From contig CANHVY010000031.1 of the NCBI GenBank assembly GCA_947464185.1, positions 1 to 47,950 on the forward strand: a stretch of 47,950 nucleotides of DNA, given 5' to 3'. Shown one piece after another: positions 33,260 through 42,148 of the stretch. The stretch comes from Burkholderiales bacterium (GTDB lineage Bacteria; Pseudomonadota; Gammaproteobacteria; Burkholderiales; Burkholderiaceae_C). Below the pieces are notes generated by a model, which was given only the letters and a program-made list of their open reading frames with translations, was not told where the DNA came from and did no database searches. Positions within the stretch are counted from its first letter, which is position 1. Every line of letters begins with the position of its first letter. The translations under genes and the position numbers were made by a program.

Positions 33260-35944
33260 TCAGTTCGCCGCCAGGTCCGCCACAGGTGCCGCACCCGGGC
33301 CCAGCCGGGCAGGCAGCGCCAGCAGCTCTTCCAGGCCCATGGCGCGGGCGTAGAGCCAGCCCTGCGCGCGCTGGCAACCCAGGTCCAGCAGCTGCTGGTG
33401 CTGGTCGGCGCTTTCCACGCCCTCTGCCCCGATGTCCAGCTCGAGGACCCGGGCCAGCTGGATCATGCCGGACACCACCCGCAGGCCCTCGGACGCACCC
33501 ATGGCCGAGATGAGCGTGGCGTCGATCTTGACGCGCTGGCCCTGCAGCCCCGCCAGGCGCGACACCGAGGAGGTGTGGCTGCCGAAGTCGTCCATGACGA
33601 GCCGCACGCCCAGGCCCTGCAGGGTCTTGATCTCCTGCGGCAACTGCTGGGCGGCGATGTGCATGTCCGCCTCCGCCAGCTCGACGTGGATCGGCAGCCT
33701 GGGGGCTTGTCCGGGTTCGGCAACGCCGGCCAGCGTGTCCAGCACCCGGCGGCTGCGCAGGGCCTGGGGACGCGTGTTCACGCTCACCTGCGCCCCAGGA
33801 AAACGCGCCTCGATCCGGGCCCGGTCGGCGTGCACGGTGGACAGCACATGCATGGTCAGCCGCTCCATCAGGTGCGACTCCTCCGCCACCGGAATGAACT
33901 CGCTGGGGCGCACGTCGCCAAGCTCGTCGTCGGCCCAGCGCGCCAGCGCCTCGAAGCCCAGGATGGAACCGTGCCGCAAGTCCACCTCCGGCTGGTAGTG
34001 CAGCGTGATGGCCCCACTGTCGATGGCCCGGGCCAGGCGGGTCTGGATCAGGCGGTCGCGCTGCAGCTTTCGGCCCAGCCCCTCGTCGTACCAGCCCACC
34101 GCGGCGCGGCCGGCCTGCTTGATTCGGTTCAGGGCTCCATCGGCACAGATGAGCAGCTCCTGCATGGCGGTGGCGTCCTCGGGGAAGCGCGCCACCCCGG
34201 CGCTGACGCTCACAGGAATCGAGCCGATCTCCGCCTGCACCCGGAACGTGCTCAGCCCACTGGCCAGCGCCTCGCGCACGGCGGCCGGGGTCTGCTCGGC
34301 GCTGATCTCCACGAGGGCAACGAACTCGTCGCCCGAGCGGCGGCACAGCAGATGGCGGGCGGGCAGCCGCGCGCGCAGATGCTCGGCCAGGCCGACGATG
34401 ACGGTGTCGCCCACGTCGTGGCCGTGGCTGTCGTTCACCCACTTCAGGTGGTCCATGTCGAAGAAGACCACGAGAAACGGCTGCTGCAAGGCATCGGGCG
34501 CCTCCAGCCGCGCCTGCAGGGTCTCGCTCAGGCTGCGGAAGTTGGGCAGTCCGGTGAGGCTGTCGTGGTAGGCCAGGAAGCGCAGCTTGTCTTCGGCCGC
34601 CTTGATGGGGCTGATGTCGGAGATGACGGCCACGGTGCGGCGGCCCGACTCGGCGGCGTCCTCCAGCCGCGACACCGCCACCCGGGTGGGGATGCGGCGC
34701 CCGTCGCGCGCGAGGAAGGCTGTCTCCCCGCGCCAGATGTCCCCGGCCGCCAGCGCGCGGCGGATGTCGCCCGAGACACGGTCTGTCTCCGCGCCCTGGT
34801 ACAGCAGGCCCGCGGGCTGGCCCAGCAGCTCCTGCCGCGTGAAGCCGGTCATGAGCTCCAGCGCCGGGTTCACGTCGGCAATATGGCCCTGGCCATCGGT
34901 GATCAGGATGGCCTCGGCCGAGGTGTTGAAGACGCGGGCCGAGGCGCGCAGCGCTTCGGTGTCCTGCTGCTGCTGGCGCAGCATGCGGTCCAGGGCCTGG
35001 AACACGGCAGAAATCTCGTCGTTGACCGGGTGGTGCTGCACGGCCACGGCCCGGCCAGCCACGATGTCCGTGCAGTAGGCCACCAGCTCCTCCAGCCGGC
35101 GGGCAGTGCCAGCGGCAAAGCCCTGCGCCCAAGCCTTGAGCTGCGCCACCAGCCACAACCCGAGCAAGCCCGTGAGCGCGGCCAAGCCCAGCGTGAGCCA
35201 GAGCACGGACCACACGCTGCGGCTGACCAGGAGCCCCAGTTCCACCCGCAGGGGGTCCTGGCCAGCACGCAAAAACTGGCTGGCACGCAACAGCCCCGCG
35301 GCTGAGGCCCGCTCGGCGCCAGGCTGGGCCACCGTGGCCAGCGAGACCGCCAGGCCCTTGCGAATCGGCAGCCCCTGCAACGCTGCATCGGGGTCGAACT
35401 CCGCCAGGATGAAGCCTGCGGGCGAGGCGGTCTGCGGCGACAGCACCGGCATCACCAGCACCAGCACGCGGGCCTGCCCCTGTGTCTGGACCAGACCGTA
35501 CTGCGCCTGCCCTAACTGCACGGCCTGCCGAACCGGCGCACTGGCCAGCACCTGGGCATCGGCCTGCGCAGACGTGCCCAGAAAGAGACGCCCGCGGTAG
35601 TCCAGCACGGTGATGGGGCTGCCCCCCCCAGCGTTGAAACGGGCCAGAAGAGGCCGCAGGTAGCTGTCGCGGCCATAGCTGTCGGTCAGGCCGGTCCACA
35701 ACAGCGGCGAGCCCGCCAGGGACTGCAACTGGCGGACCACGTTATCCACGTCCGCCCTCAGCTTGGTGGCCACCAGTTCGCTTTCCTGGTTCAGCCGCAC
35801 CACCGCGTCATAGCCGCCCACCCCCACCGCCAGCAGCCCGAGCAGGCCCACCGCCACCACCACCCAGGTGCGGATGATGCGGGTGAGCTCGGCAACGATG
35901 CGCCCGCGAAGCGTCTGCCCGACCGGTGGTTCCTGCAAGGCCAT
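33260..35944 (-). CDS. Membrane-bound PAS-GGDEF-EAL protein (c-di-GMP turnover)
   Basis: This 894-residue sensor has a membrane helix at about 25-47, a periplasmic sensing region of CHASE4 type (about 50-245), a second helix (about 248-272) and a linker. PAS (about 335-455), GGDEF-type (about 465-625) and EAL (about 640-885) domains follow. The cyclase signature is RRSGDEF, in which Ser replaces the first Gly, a variant that can still be active. The EAL domain keeps GFEALARW, VSVNTRP, MDDFG, KIDATLI and AEGVES, so phosphodiesterase activity is likely. It lies 16 bp after a periplasmic binding protein gene, which may supply the input signal. Confidence 0.93.
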   Translation of the reverse strand: MALQEPPVGQTLRGRIVAELTRIIRTWVVVAVGLLGLLAVGVGGYDAVVRLNQESELVATKLRADVDNVVRQLQSLAGSPLLWTGLTDSYGRDSYLRPLLARFNAGGGSPITVLDYRGRLFLGTSAQADAQVLASAPVRQAVQLGQAQYGLVQTQGQARVLVLVMPVLSPQTASPAGFILAEFDPDAALQGLPIRKGLAVSLATVAQPGAERASAAGLLRASQFLRAGQDPLRVELGLLVSRSVWSVLWLTLGLAALTGLLGLWLVAQLKAWAQGFAAGTARRLEELVAYCTDIVAGRAVAVQHHPVNDEISAVFQALDRMLRQQQQDTEALRASARVFNTSAEAILITDGQGHIADVNPALELMTGFTRQELLGQPAGLLYQGAETDRVSGDIRRALAAGDIWRGETAFLARDGRRIPTRVAVSRLEDAAESGRRTVAVISDISPIKAAEDKLRFLAYHDSLTGLPNFRSLSETLQARLEAPDALQQPFLVVFFDMDHLKWVNDSHGHDVGDTVIVGLAEHLRARLPARHLLCRRSGDEFVALVEISAEQTPAAVREALASGLSTFRVQAEIGSIPVSVSAGVARFPEDATAMQELLICADGALNRIKQAGRAAVGWYDEGLGRKLQRDRLIQTRLARAIDSGAITLHYQPEVDLRHGSILGFEALARWADDELGDVRPSEFIPVAEESHLMERLTMHVLSTVHADRARIEARFPGAQVSVNTRPQALRSRRVLDTLAGVAEPGQAPRLPIHVELAEADMHIAAQQLPQEIKTLQGLGVRLVMDDFGSHTSSVSRLAGLQGQRVKIDATLISAMGASEGLRVVSGMIQLARVLELDIGAEGVESADQHQQLLDLGCQRAQGWLYARAMGLEELLALPARLGPGAAPVADLAAN

Positions 35945-35960
35945 GCGGGCCGCCTGCGGG

Positions 35961-37190
35961 CTACTTCAGCGGGGTCAAGGCGCCGGAGCGTTCGATCTTC
36001 ACGAACAGCACCTGCTGGGGGCCCAGCGCATCGTGGCGCTCGGGCGTGAAGGCCGGCGCGTAGCGACGCACCGCCCCCTCGAAGGGCGGCAGCTTCTCCA
36101 GCGCCACACGCACATCGTCGCCCCTGGTGGAGCGCGCCTGCTCCACGGCCATCGCCAACAGGTGCGTCATGTCGTATGCATGGGCCGAGCCCACGGGGCT
36201 GGGAATCAACTCTGGCGACGGATGGCCACCCTCCTTCATCAGCCAGGCGGCCAGCTGGCGGGCCCGGGGACGGGTGTTGCCCACGAAGGTGAAGGTCTGG
36301 ATGACCTGCAGGTCCACCTTCTCCAGCGCATCGCCGGCCAGCTCGTGCATCAAGCCGCCCGTCACCCCCCAGTGGGACACGACAGGCAGCCGATCACCCG
36401 GGGGCAGCGCCGCCATCTCGCGCACGATGAGCGCGGCCTCGGCCTCGTTGGCCACCAGGATCATCACCTGCGCGCCGCCGCTGCGGCACGCGGCGACCGT
36501 CTCACCGAAGGCCTTGTCGCCCCAGTTGTACCAGCGCGTGGCGACCACCGTCAGCCCCAGGCGCCCGGCGCGGGAGCTGATGATGTTGTGGCCGGAGCGG
36601 CCCCAGGAGGTGTTGGGCAACACCGCGCAGGCCCGCTGGGCCTTGTGGACCGTGACAGCCCGCTGCAGCATGGCTTCCACGCCCCAGCTGTCCTTGAGCG
36701 ACAGGCGGAAGGTGTAGGAAGGCACATGCCCGTTGTCCGTGATCTGGTCGGCCGAGCCCCACACGCTGATCAGCGGCACCTTCACGCGCTGCGCCTCGGG
36801 CACGGTCTCCACGATGACGGGGCTGAACTTGCCCCCCAGAACCGCCACCACGCCCGGCTTGGCCGCCAGTTCCAGATAGTTGTCACGGGCCCGGGCCGAC
36901 ACGCCCTGGTTGTCGGTGGTCAGCAGCTTCAGCGGGCGCCCGCCCAGCACCCCGCCGCGGGCGTTGATCTCTTGCATCGCGGCCTGGATGCCGCGCTCGA
37001 TGGCCCTGGGCGCCGTGTTGGTCTTCACGCCGTAGGCGCCATCGAAGGCGATGTACACCGGCTCGGCCGCCCGGGAAGAGGACACGGGGGCGACCCAAGC
37101 ACCCATCAACCCCAGCCATGCCAGCAGGCCCGCCACCACACGGCACCGCAGCCTGGCCCCCTCGCCCTCACCGTCGGTCACATCCGCCAC
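35961..37190 (-). CDS. ABC-type branched-chain-like periplasmic binding protein
   Basis: This 409-residue protein has a signal sequence (RVVAGLLAWLGLMGAWVAP, cleavage near SRA-AEP) and a type I periplasmic-binding fold of the LivJ class: IQAAMQEINARGGVLGGRPL, KPGVVAVLGGKFSPVIVETV, VPLISVWGSADQITDNG, and AYDMTHLLAMAVEQA. No permease or ATPase genes adjoin. Instead the GGDEF-EAL gene starts 16 bp downstream, suggesting a sensory role. The start is GTG at 37190; nearby GTG codons closer to the hydrophobic core are possible. Confidence 0.9.
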   Translation of the reverse strand: MADVTDGEGEGARLRCRVVAGLLAWLGLMGAWVAPVSSSRAAEPVYIAFDGAYGVKTNTAPRAIERGIQAAMQEINARGGVLGGRPLKLLTTDNQGVSARARDNYLELAAKPGVVAVLGGKFSPVIVETVPEAQRVKVPLISVWGSADQITDNGHVPSYTFRLSLKDSWGVEAMLQRAVTVHKAQRACAVLPNTSWGRSGHNIISSRAGRLGLTVVATRWYNWGDKAFGETVAACRSGGAQVMILVANEAEAALIVREMAALPPGDRLPVVSHWGVTGGLMHELAGDALEKVDLQVIQTFTFVGNTRPRARQLAAWLMKEGGHPSPELIPSPVGSAHAYDMTHLLAMAVEQARSTRGDDVRVALEKLPPFEGAVRRYAPAFTPERHDALGPQQVLFVKIERSGALTPLK

Positions 37191-37331
37191 GCGGCCTCCC
37201 TTGCGCTTTTCGCGGGATGTTAAGGCCAGCCTGCGGATCCGGATGTCTGCCAGAGCGTTTGCCCGGACGTCAACCAGGAATCCTCGACGGCCGAATGCAG
37301 GCGCTGCAGGACAGCGGCCGGCCTCGCGTGC

Positions 37332-38033
37332 TCAGGCCGCGTGCGTGGGGCGCGCCCCGAAAATGGCCGTGCCCACGCGCACCATCGTCGAGCCTTCGGC
37401 CACCGCAGCCTCCAGGTCGTCGCTCATGCCCATGGACAAGGTGTCCAGCGCCAGGCCACGCTGGTTCAGGTCCTGCAGCAGCAGGCGCAAGGCACGGTGC
37501 GGTGCCTGCAGCGCATGCAGGCCTTGAGCCGGCTCGGGAATGGACATCAGCCCGCGCAAGCGCAACCTCGGCAGAACTGCCACCGCCGTGGCGACCTGCG
37601 CCACCTCCTCGGGCGGCAGGCCACTCTTGCTGGCTTCGCCGCTGATATTGACCTGCAGGCAGACGTTCAGCGGCGGCAACTGGGCCGGGCGCTGGTCCGA
37701 CAGACGTTGTGCGATCTTCAACCGGTCCACCGAGTGCACCCAGTCAAAGGCTTCGGCCACAGCTCGGGTCTTGTTGCTCTGCAGCGGGCCGATCAGGTGC
37801 CATTCGGTGGCGCCGCGCAGGTCTGCCAGCGCCGCCATCTTGTCCAGCGCCTCCTGCACGTAGTTCTCACCAAAGGCCTGCTGGCCCGCCTCCTGCGCCT
37901 GACGCACGGCCTGCGCCGGCTGCAACTTGCTGACGGCCAGCAGGTTGACGTGCGCAGGGTCGCGTCCGGCAGCCTGGCAGGCCTGGTGGATGCGATGGCG
38001 CACACTGGCCAGGCGCTCTTCAAGCATGGTCAT
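37332..38033 (-). CDS. yggS: Pyridoxal phosphate homeostasis protein, YggS family
   Basis: This 233-residue PLP-binding protein has a single barrel domain. The PLP lysine is Lys36 in LLAVSKLQPAQAV. FGENYVQEALDK, WHLIGPLQSNK, VNISGEASKSG, MSIPEP and LSMGMSDDLEAAVAEGSTMV are family signatures. It buffers PLP and affects amino-acid metabolism without known catalysis. It is divergent from pilT, a conserved pairing in many proteobacteria. Confidence 0.96.
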   Translation of the reverse strand: MTMLEERLASVRHRIHQACQAAGRDPAHVNLLAVSKLQPAQAVRQAQEAGQQAFGENYVQEALDKMAALADLRGATEWHLIGPLQSNKTRAVAEAFDWVHSVDRLKIAQRLSDQRPAQLPPLNVCLQVNISGEASKSGLPPEEVAQVATAVAVLPRLRLRGLMSIPEPAQGLHALQAPHRALRLLLQDLNQRGLALDTLSMGMSDDLEAAVAEGSTMVRVGTAIFGARPTHAA

Positions 38034-38125
38034 AATGGATTGGTGGTCTGAAGCAACTGTCTGTCGCAGTTTGCCTTGCCGCCCGGCGCCCCGGGCCCTT
38101 GCGAACGCAGGATAAACCGTCGTCC

Positions 38126-39169
38126 ATGGACATCACCCAGCTGCTGGCTTTCGCGGTCAAGAACAAGGCCTCCGACCTGCACCTGTCTGCGGGCCTGCCG
38201 CCCATGATCCGGGTCAACGGTGATGTCCGCCGCATCAACGTCGCGGCGCTGGACCACAAGCAGGTGCACGACATGGTGTATGACATCATGAACGACTCCC
38301 AGCGCAAGCACTATGAGGAAACGCTGGAGTGTGATTTCAGCTTCGAGATCCAGGGTTTGTCGCGCTTTCGCGTCAACGCCTTCAACCAGCACCGCGGCGC
38401 TGGCGCAGCGTTCCGCACCATCCCCAGCAAGATCATGGCGCTGGAGCAACTCAACGCGCCCAAGATCTTTTCCGAATTGGCCCTCAAGCCGCGCGGGCTG
38501 ATCCTGGTCACCGGGCCCACGGGCTCGGGCAAGAGCACCACCCTCGCAGCGATGATCAACCACTTGAACGAGACCGAATACGGCCACGTCCTGACCGTGG
38601 AAGACCCCATCGAGTTCGTTCACGAGAGCAAGAAGTGCCTGGTGAACCAGCGCGAGGTGGGCCCGCACACCCTCAGCTTCAACAACGCCCTGCGCGCGGC
38701 GCTGCGCGAAGACCCCGACGCCATCCTGGTGGGTGAGCTGCGCGACCTGGAGACGATCCGCCTGGCGATCACGGCAGCCGAGACGGGGCACCTGGTGCTG
38801 GGCACGCTGCACACCAGTTCGGCCGCCAAGACCATGGACCGGATGATCGATGTCTTTCCGGCCGCCGAGAAGGACATGGTGCGCGCCATGATCTCCGAGA
38901 GCCTGGTGGGCATCATTTCGCAGACGCTGTGCAAGCTCAAGGACGGCTCGGGCCGCGTGGCGGCGCACGAGATCCTGCTGGGCACCCCGGCGGTGCGCAA
39001 CCTGATCCGCGAGAACAAGGTGGCCCAGATGTACTCGGCCATCCAGACCAGCCAGGCCGTGGGCATGCAGACCCTGGACCAGAACCTCGCCGACCTGGTG
39101 CGGCGTAACCTCATCAGCACGGCCGAAGCACGCTCCAAGGCGAAGATCCCTGAGAATTTCCCCGGCTGA
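38126..39169 (+). CDS. pilT: Type IV pilus retraction ATPase PilT
   Basis: This 347-residue hexameric ATPase powers pilus retraction, twitching and DNA uptake. It has an N-terminal PAS-like domain (DITQLLAFAVKNKASDLHLS), Walker A GPTGSGKS (130-137), an Asp box near EDPIEFVH, Walker B in EDPDAILVGELRD, and a His box in GHLVLGTLHTSSA. The C-terminal AIRNLIRE-like sequence (AVRNLIRENKVAQM) is the PilT hallmark. The start MDITQLL matches the family's N terminus. pilU follows on the same strand. Confidence 0.97.
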   Translation: MDITQLLAFAVKNKASDLHLSAGLPPMIRVNGDVRRINVAALDHKQVHDMVYDIMNDSQRKHYEETLECDFSFEIQGLSRFRVNAFNQHRGAGAAFRTIPSKIMALEQLNAPKIFSELALKPRGLILVTGPTGSGKSTTLAAMINHLNETEYGHVLTVEDPIEFVHESKKCLVNQREVGPHTLSFNNALRAALREDPDAILVGELRDLETIRLAITAAETGHLVLGTLHTSSAAKTMDRMIDVFPAAEKDMVRAMISESLVGIISQTLCKLKDGSGRVAAHEILLGTPAVRNLIRENKVAQMYSAIQTSQAVGMQTLDQNLADLVRRNLISTAEARSKAKIPENFPG

Positions 39170-39202
39170 GGCCCGGCTTGCACTGCCCGCCTGGTTCCGC
39201 CT

Positions 39203-39213
39203 CCCCCCCCCCC
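39203..39213 (+). repeat. Homopolymer of 11 C upstream of pilU
   Basis: Eleven consecutive C residues lie in the 139-bp spacer between pilT and pilU, 95 bp before the pilU start. It is non-coding, so length changes would affect spacing or mRNA structure, not a reading frame. Confidence 0.9.
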
Positions 39214-39308
39214 ACCTTCGCCCCCGGCTTCGACACCACTGCCGCCGTACGCTGCGCCCACCGCCCTGTTCACAGCCCTGCTCACCGCCCCCCTTTTCGC
39301 CCCACGCC

Positions 39309-40502
39309 ATGGAAGTCGACCAGGCCTCGAAGTTCGTCACCGACCTGCTGCAGCTGATGCTGGCGCGCAAGGGCTCGGACCTGTTCCTCACCGCCGACTT
39401 CCCCCCTGCCATCAAGCGGGACGGCAAGGTGGTCAAGCTCAGCCCGCAGGCGCTGACGCCAGCCCATACGGTGCAACTTGCCCGGGCCGTGATGAGCGAC
39501 CGTCAGGCCGCTGATTTCGAGCGAACCAAGGAATGCAACTTCTCGATCTCGCCCGCGGGGTTGGGGAGGTTCCGGGTCAATGCCTTTGTGCAGCAGGGCC
39601 GGGTCGGTCTGGTGCTGCGCGTGATTCCTACGGAGATCCCCACCGTCGACGCCATGGGCCTGCCCTCCATCCTCAAGGATGTGGTGATGTCGCGTCGCGG
39701 CCTGGTCGTGCTGGCCGGCGGCACGGGCTCGGGCAAGACCACCAGCATGGCGGCGATGGTGGACTGGCGCAATGAGAACGCGCAGGACCACATCGTCACC
39801 GTGGAGGATCCGATCGAGTTCGTCCATCACCACAAGAACTGCATCGTCACCCAGCGCGAAGTGGGCCTGGACACGGAAGACTGGGCGGTGGCACTGAAGA
39901 ACTCGCTGCGCCAGGCGCCCGACGTCATCCTGATGGGCGAGATCCGCGACCGCGAGACCATGGACCAGGCGATTGCCCTGTCGGAGACCGGCCACTTGTG
40001 CCTGGCCACCCTGCACGCCAACAACGCCAATCAGGCCCTGGACCGCATCGTCAACTTCTTCCCTGAAGATCGGCGCCCGCAGTTGCTGATGGACCTGTCG
40101 CTGAACGTGCGGGCCATCATCTCGCAACGCCTGTTGCCCCGCGAAGACGGCCAGGGCCGGGTGGCCGCGGTCGAAATCCTGCTGAACTCGCCCCTCATCA
40201 CCGACCTGATCTTCAAGGGCGAGGTGACCGAGGTCAAGGAAGTTATGAAGCGCTCGCGCGAGAGCGGCATGCAGACCTTCGACCAGGCCTTGTTCGACCT
40301 GTACGAAGCAGGCGCCATCAGCTACGAGGACGCCATTCGCAATGCCGACTCCGTCAACGACCTGCGCCTGCAGATCAAGTTGAATGGCAAGCGCAGCAGC
40401 CAGCCCAACCTGACGCGTGGCACCGAGCACATGAAGGTGATGAGAGACACGGACTACCACGCCCTGCAGGCGGGTAGATCCGGCAGCCCCTACCGACCTT
40501 GA
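39309..40502 (+). CDS. pilU: PilT-dependent pilus retraction ATPase PilU
   Basis: This 397-residue PilT paralogue assists retraction under load. Walker A is AGGTGSGKTT (136-145), the Asp box is VEDPIEFVHHHKNCIV, Walker B is APDVILMGEIRDRETM, and the His box is GHLCLATLHANNANQAL. The C-terminal tail is longer than in PilT and ends in a poorly conserved Arg/Ser/Gly-rich stretch. It is downstream of pilT, as is usual. Its stop overlaps the beginning of an alternative TTG for the next gene. Confidence 0.96.
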   Translation: MEVDQASKFVTDLLQLMLARKGSDLFLTADFPPAIKRDGKVVKLSPQALTPAHTVQLARAVMSDRQAADFERTKECNFSISPAGLGRFRVNAFVQQGRVGLVLRVIPTEIPTVDAMGLPSILKDVVMSRRGLVVLAGGTGSGKTTSMAAMVDWRNENAQDHIVTVEDPIEFVHHHKNCIVTQREVGLDTEDWAVALKNSLRQAPDVILMGEIRDRETMDQAIALSETGHLCLATLHANNANQALDRIVNFFPEDRRPQLLMDLSLNVRAIISQRLLPREDGQGRVAAVEILLNSPLITDLIFKGEVTEVKEVMKRSRESGMQTFDQALFDLYEAGAISYEDAIRNADSVNDLRLQIKLNGKRSSQPNLTRGTEHMKVMRDTDYHALQAGRSGSPYRP

Positions 40503-40516
40503 ATGGAGAAAATGCC

Positions 40517-41410
40517 TTGAGTTCCAAGACCTACGACCCCATAGCCCCGCTGCGCGTGGCCTTCCTCGGCCTGGGCGTGATGGGCCACCCCATGGCCGGG
40601 CACCTCGCGCGCGCCGGGCACCAGGTGACGGTGTACAACCGCACAGCCGCCAAGGCCGCCGCGTGGGTGGCCGAGTACGGTGGCACCAGCGCCGCCACAC
40701 CGGCGCAGGCGGCGCAGGGTGCCGACATCGTGTTTGCCTGCGTGGGCAATGACGACGACCTGCGCTCGGTCACGGTGGGCGAGCAGGGCGCATTTGCCGG
40801 CATGCAGCCCGGCGCGCTGTTCGTGGACCACACCACGGCCTCGGCCTCGGGGGCGCGCGAACTCTACGCAACGGCCCAGGCCCGCGGCCTGCACTTCGTG
40901 GACGCCCCCGTCTCGGGGGGGCAGGCTGGCGCAGTGAACGGCGCGCTCACGGTGATGTGCGGCGGCGACGACGCGGCCTTCAACGCCATGAAGCCCGTCG
41001 CCATGGCCTACTCGAAGGCCGTCACCCTGGTGGGGGCCTCCGGGGCCGGTCAACTGGCCAAGATGGTCAACCAGACCGCCATCGCCGGCCTGGTGCAGGG
41101 CTTGTCGGAGGCGATCGCCTTCGGCCTGCGCGCCGGGCTGGACATGAAGCTGGTGCTGGACGTCATCGGCAAGGGCGCAGCCCAAAGCTGGCAGATGGAC
41201 AACCGGGGCAAGACCATGGTGGACGGCAAGTTCGACTTCGGCTTCGCCGTGGACTGGATGCGCAAGGACCTGGGGCTGGTGCTGGAAGAGGCCCGGCGCA
41301 ACGGCGCCAAGCTACCGGTGACGGCGCTGGTGGACCAGTTCTATGCCGATGTGCAGACGGCCGGCGGCCAGCGTTGGGACACCTCCAGCCTGATCACGCG
41401 CCTGAAGTGA
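40517..41410 (+). CDS. NAD(P)-dependent beta-hydroxyacid dehydrogenase
   Basis: This 297-residue oxidoreductase belongs to the 3-hydroxyisobutyrate/tartronate-semialdehyde reductase family. It has an N-terminal Rossmann domain with GLGVMGHPMAGHL (18-30), substrate-binding DAPVSGGQAGAVNG, and catalytic Lys182 in GQLAKMVNQ. The helical C-terminal domain ends with PVTALVDQFYADVQ. The exact substrate is not clear. GGAG precedes the TTG at 40517 at good distance; an in-frame TTG at 40499 overlaps pilU. It lies 14 bp after pilU, so read-through is likely. Confidence 0.9.
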   Translation: MSSKTYDPIAPLRVAFLGLGVMGHPMAGHLARAGHQVTVYNRTAAKAAAWVAEYGGTSAATPAQAAQGADIVFACVGNDDDLRSVTVGEQGAFAGMQPGALFVDHTTASASGARELYATAQARGLHFVDAPVSGGQAGAVNGALTVMCGGDDAAFNAMKPVAMAYSKAVTLVGASGAGQLAKMVNQTAIAGLVQGLSEAIAFGLRAGLDMKLVLDVIGKGAAQSWQMDNRGKTMVDGKFDFGFAVDWMRKDLGLVLEEARRNGAKLPVTALVDQFYADVQTAGGQRWDTSSLITRLK

Positions 41411-41489
41411 GGGCGTGACGCAGGCGCGCGAAATGAACGCGCGAGACAGGCACCCGACCTGAGTGCATGAAGCCCGGTGGCTTGCCGGG

Positions 41490-42146
41490 CTACTTCTTGG
41501 GTTCCTGCCCGGCGCTCTTCAGCAGATCGGCCAGTTGGGCCTCGGTCAGGATCTCGAAGACCTTGACCACCTTCTGCACCCCGGGCACGCTGCGCGCCAC
41601 CGCCACGGCGCGATCGGCCTCGCGCTCGGAGACGCGGCCCATCAGGTGCACCACGCCGCGCTCGGTGGTCACCTTGATGGTGTTGGCCTGCAAATCCTTG
41701 GCATCGATGAAGCCGGCCTTCACGCGGGCCGACAGCACGGCATCGTTGGAGCGTGCGGTCAGGGTGGTTCTGCCCATCACGGCGAGCTCGTTGACCACCG
41801 AGCGCACGCCTTCGATGCGGCCGATGGCCTGCTCCACTGCGCCTCGGGTGGCGGCGTCAGGCACCTCTCCCGTCAGCAGCACGATGCGGTTGTAACTGGT
41901 GGCGTTCACGTTGGCCTGGTCGTTGGCGATCTCGCGCACACGCGCCGCGGCCTTGAGTTCGATGGCCTGGTCTTCCACCTGCGTACCAGCGGTACGGCGG
42001 TCCACGCTGGCCAGGGCGCCGCCCACCATGGCGCCCCCCACGAGCACCGGAGCGCAGGCGGGCAGCACGCTGGCGGCCGTCAGCGCCAGCAGGGCCACGC
42101 GCGCGGCGCGGGCGCCGCGGGACAGGGGAAAGTCGTTCGTGTTCAT
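41490..42146 (-). CDS. dolP: Outer-membrane BON-domain lipoprotein (DolP/YraP-type)
   Basis: This 218-residue lipoprotein has a lipobox ending at Cys31 (SVLPAC) and two BON domains (about 60-125 and 135-200, with NRIVLLTGEVPDAATRGAVE and GVVHLMGRVSEREADRAV). DolP supports outer-membrane integrity and BAM function in enterobacteria. It is 2 bp downstream of the diaA-like gene, matching the yraO-yraP order. The C terminus is Lys-rich. Confidence 0.93.
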   Translation of the reverse strand: MNTNDFPLSRGARAARVALLALTAASVLPACAPVLVGGAMVGGALASVDRRTAGTQVEDQAIELKAAARVREIANDQANVNATSYNRIVLLTGEVPDAATRGAVEQAIGRIEGVRSVVNELAVMGRTTLTARSNDAVLSARVKAGFIDAKDLQANTIKVTTERGVVHLMGRVSEREADRAVAVARSVPGVQKVVKVFEILTEAQLADLLKSAGQEPKK

Positions 42147-42148
42147 GA

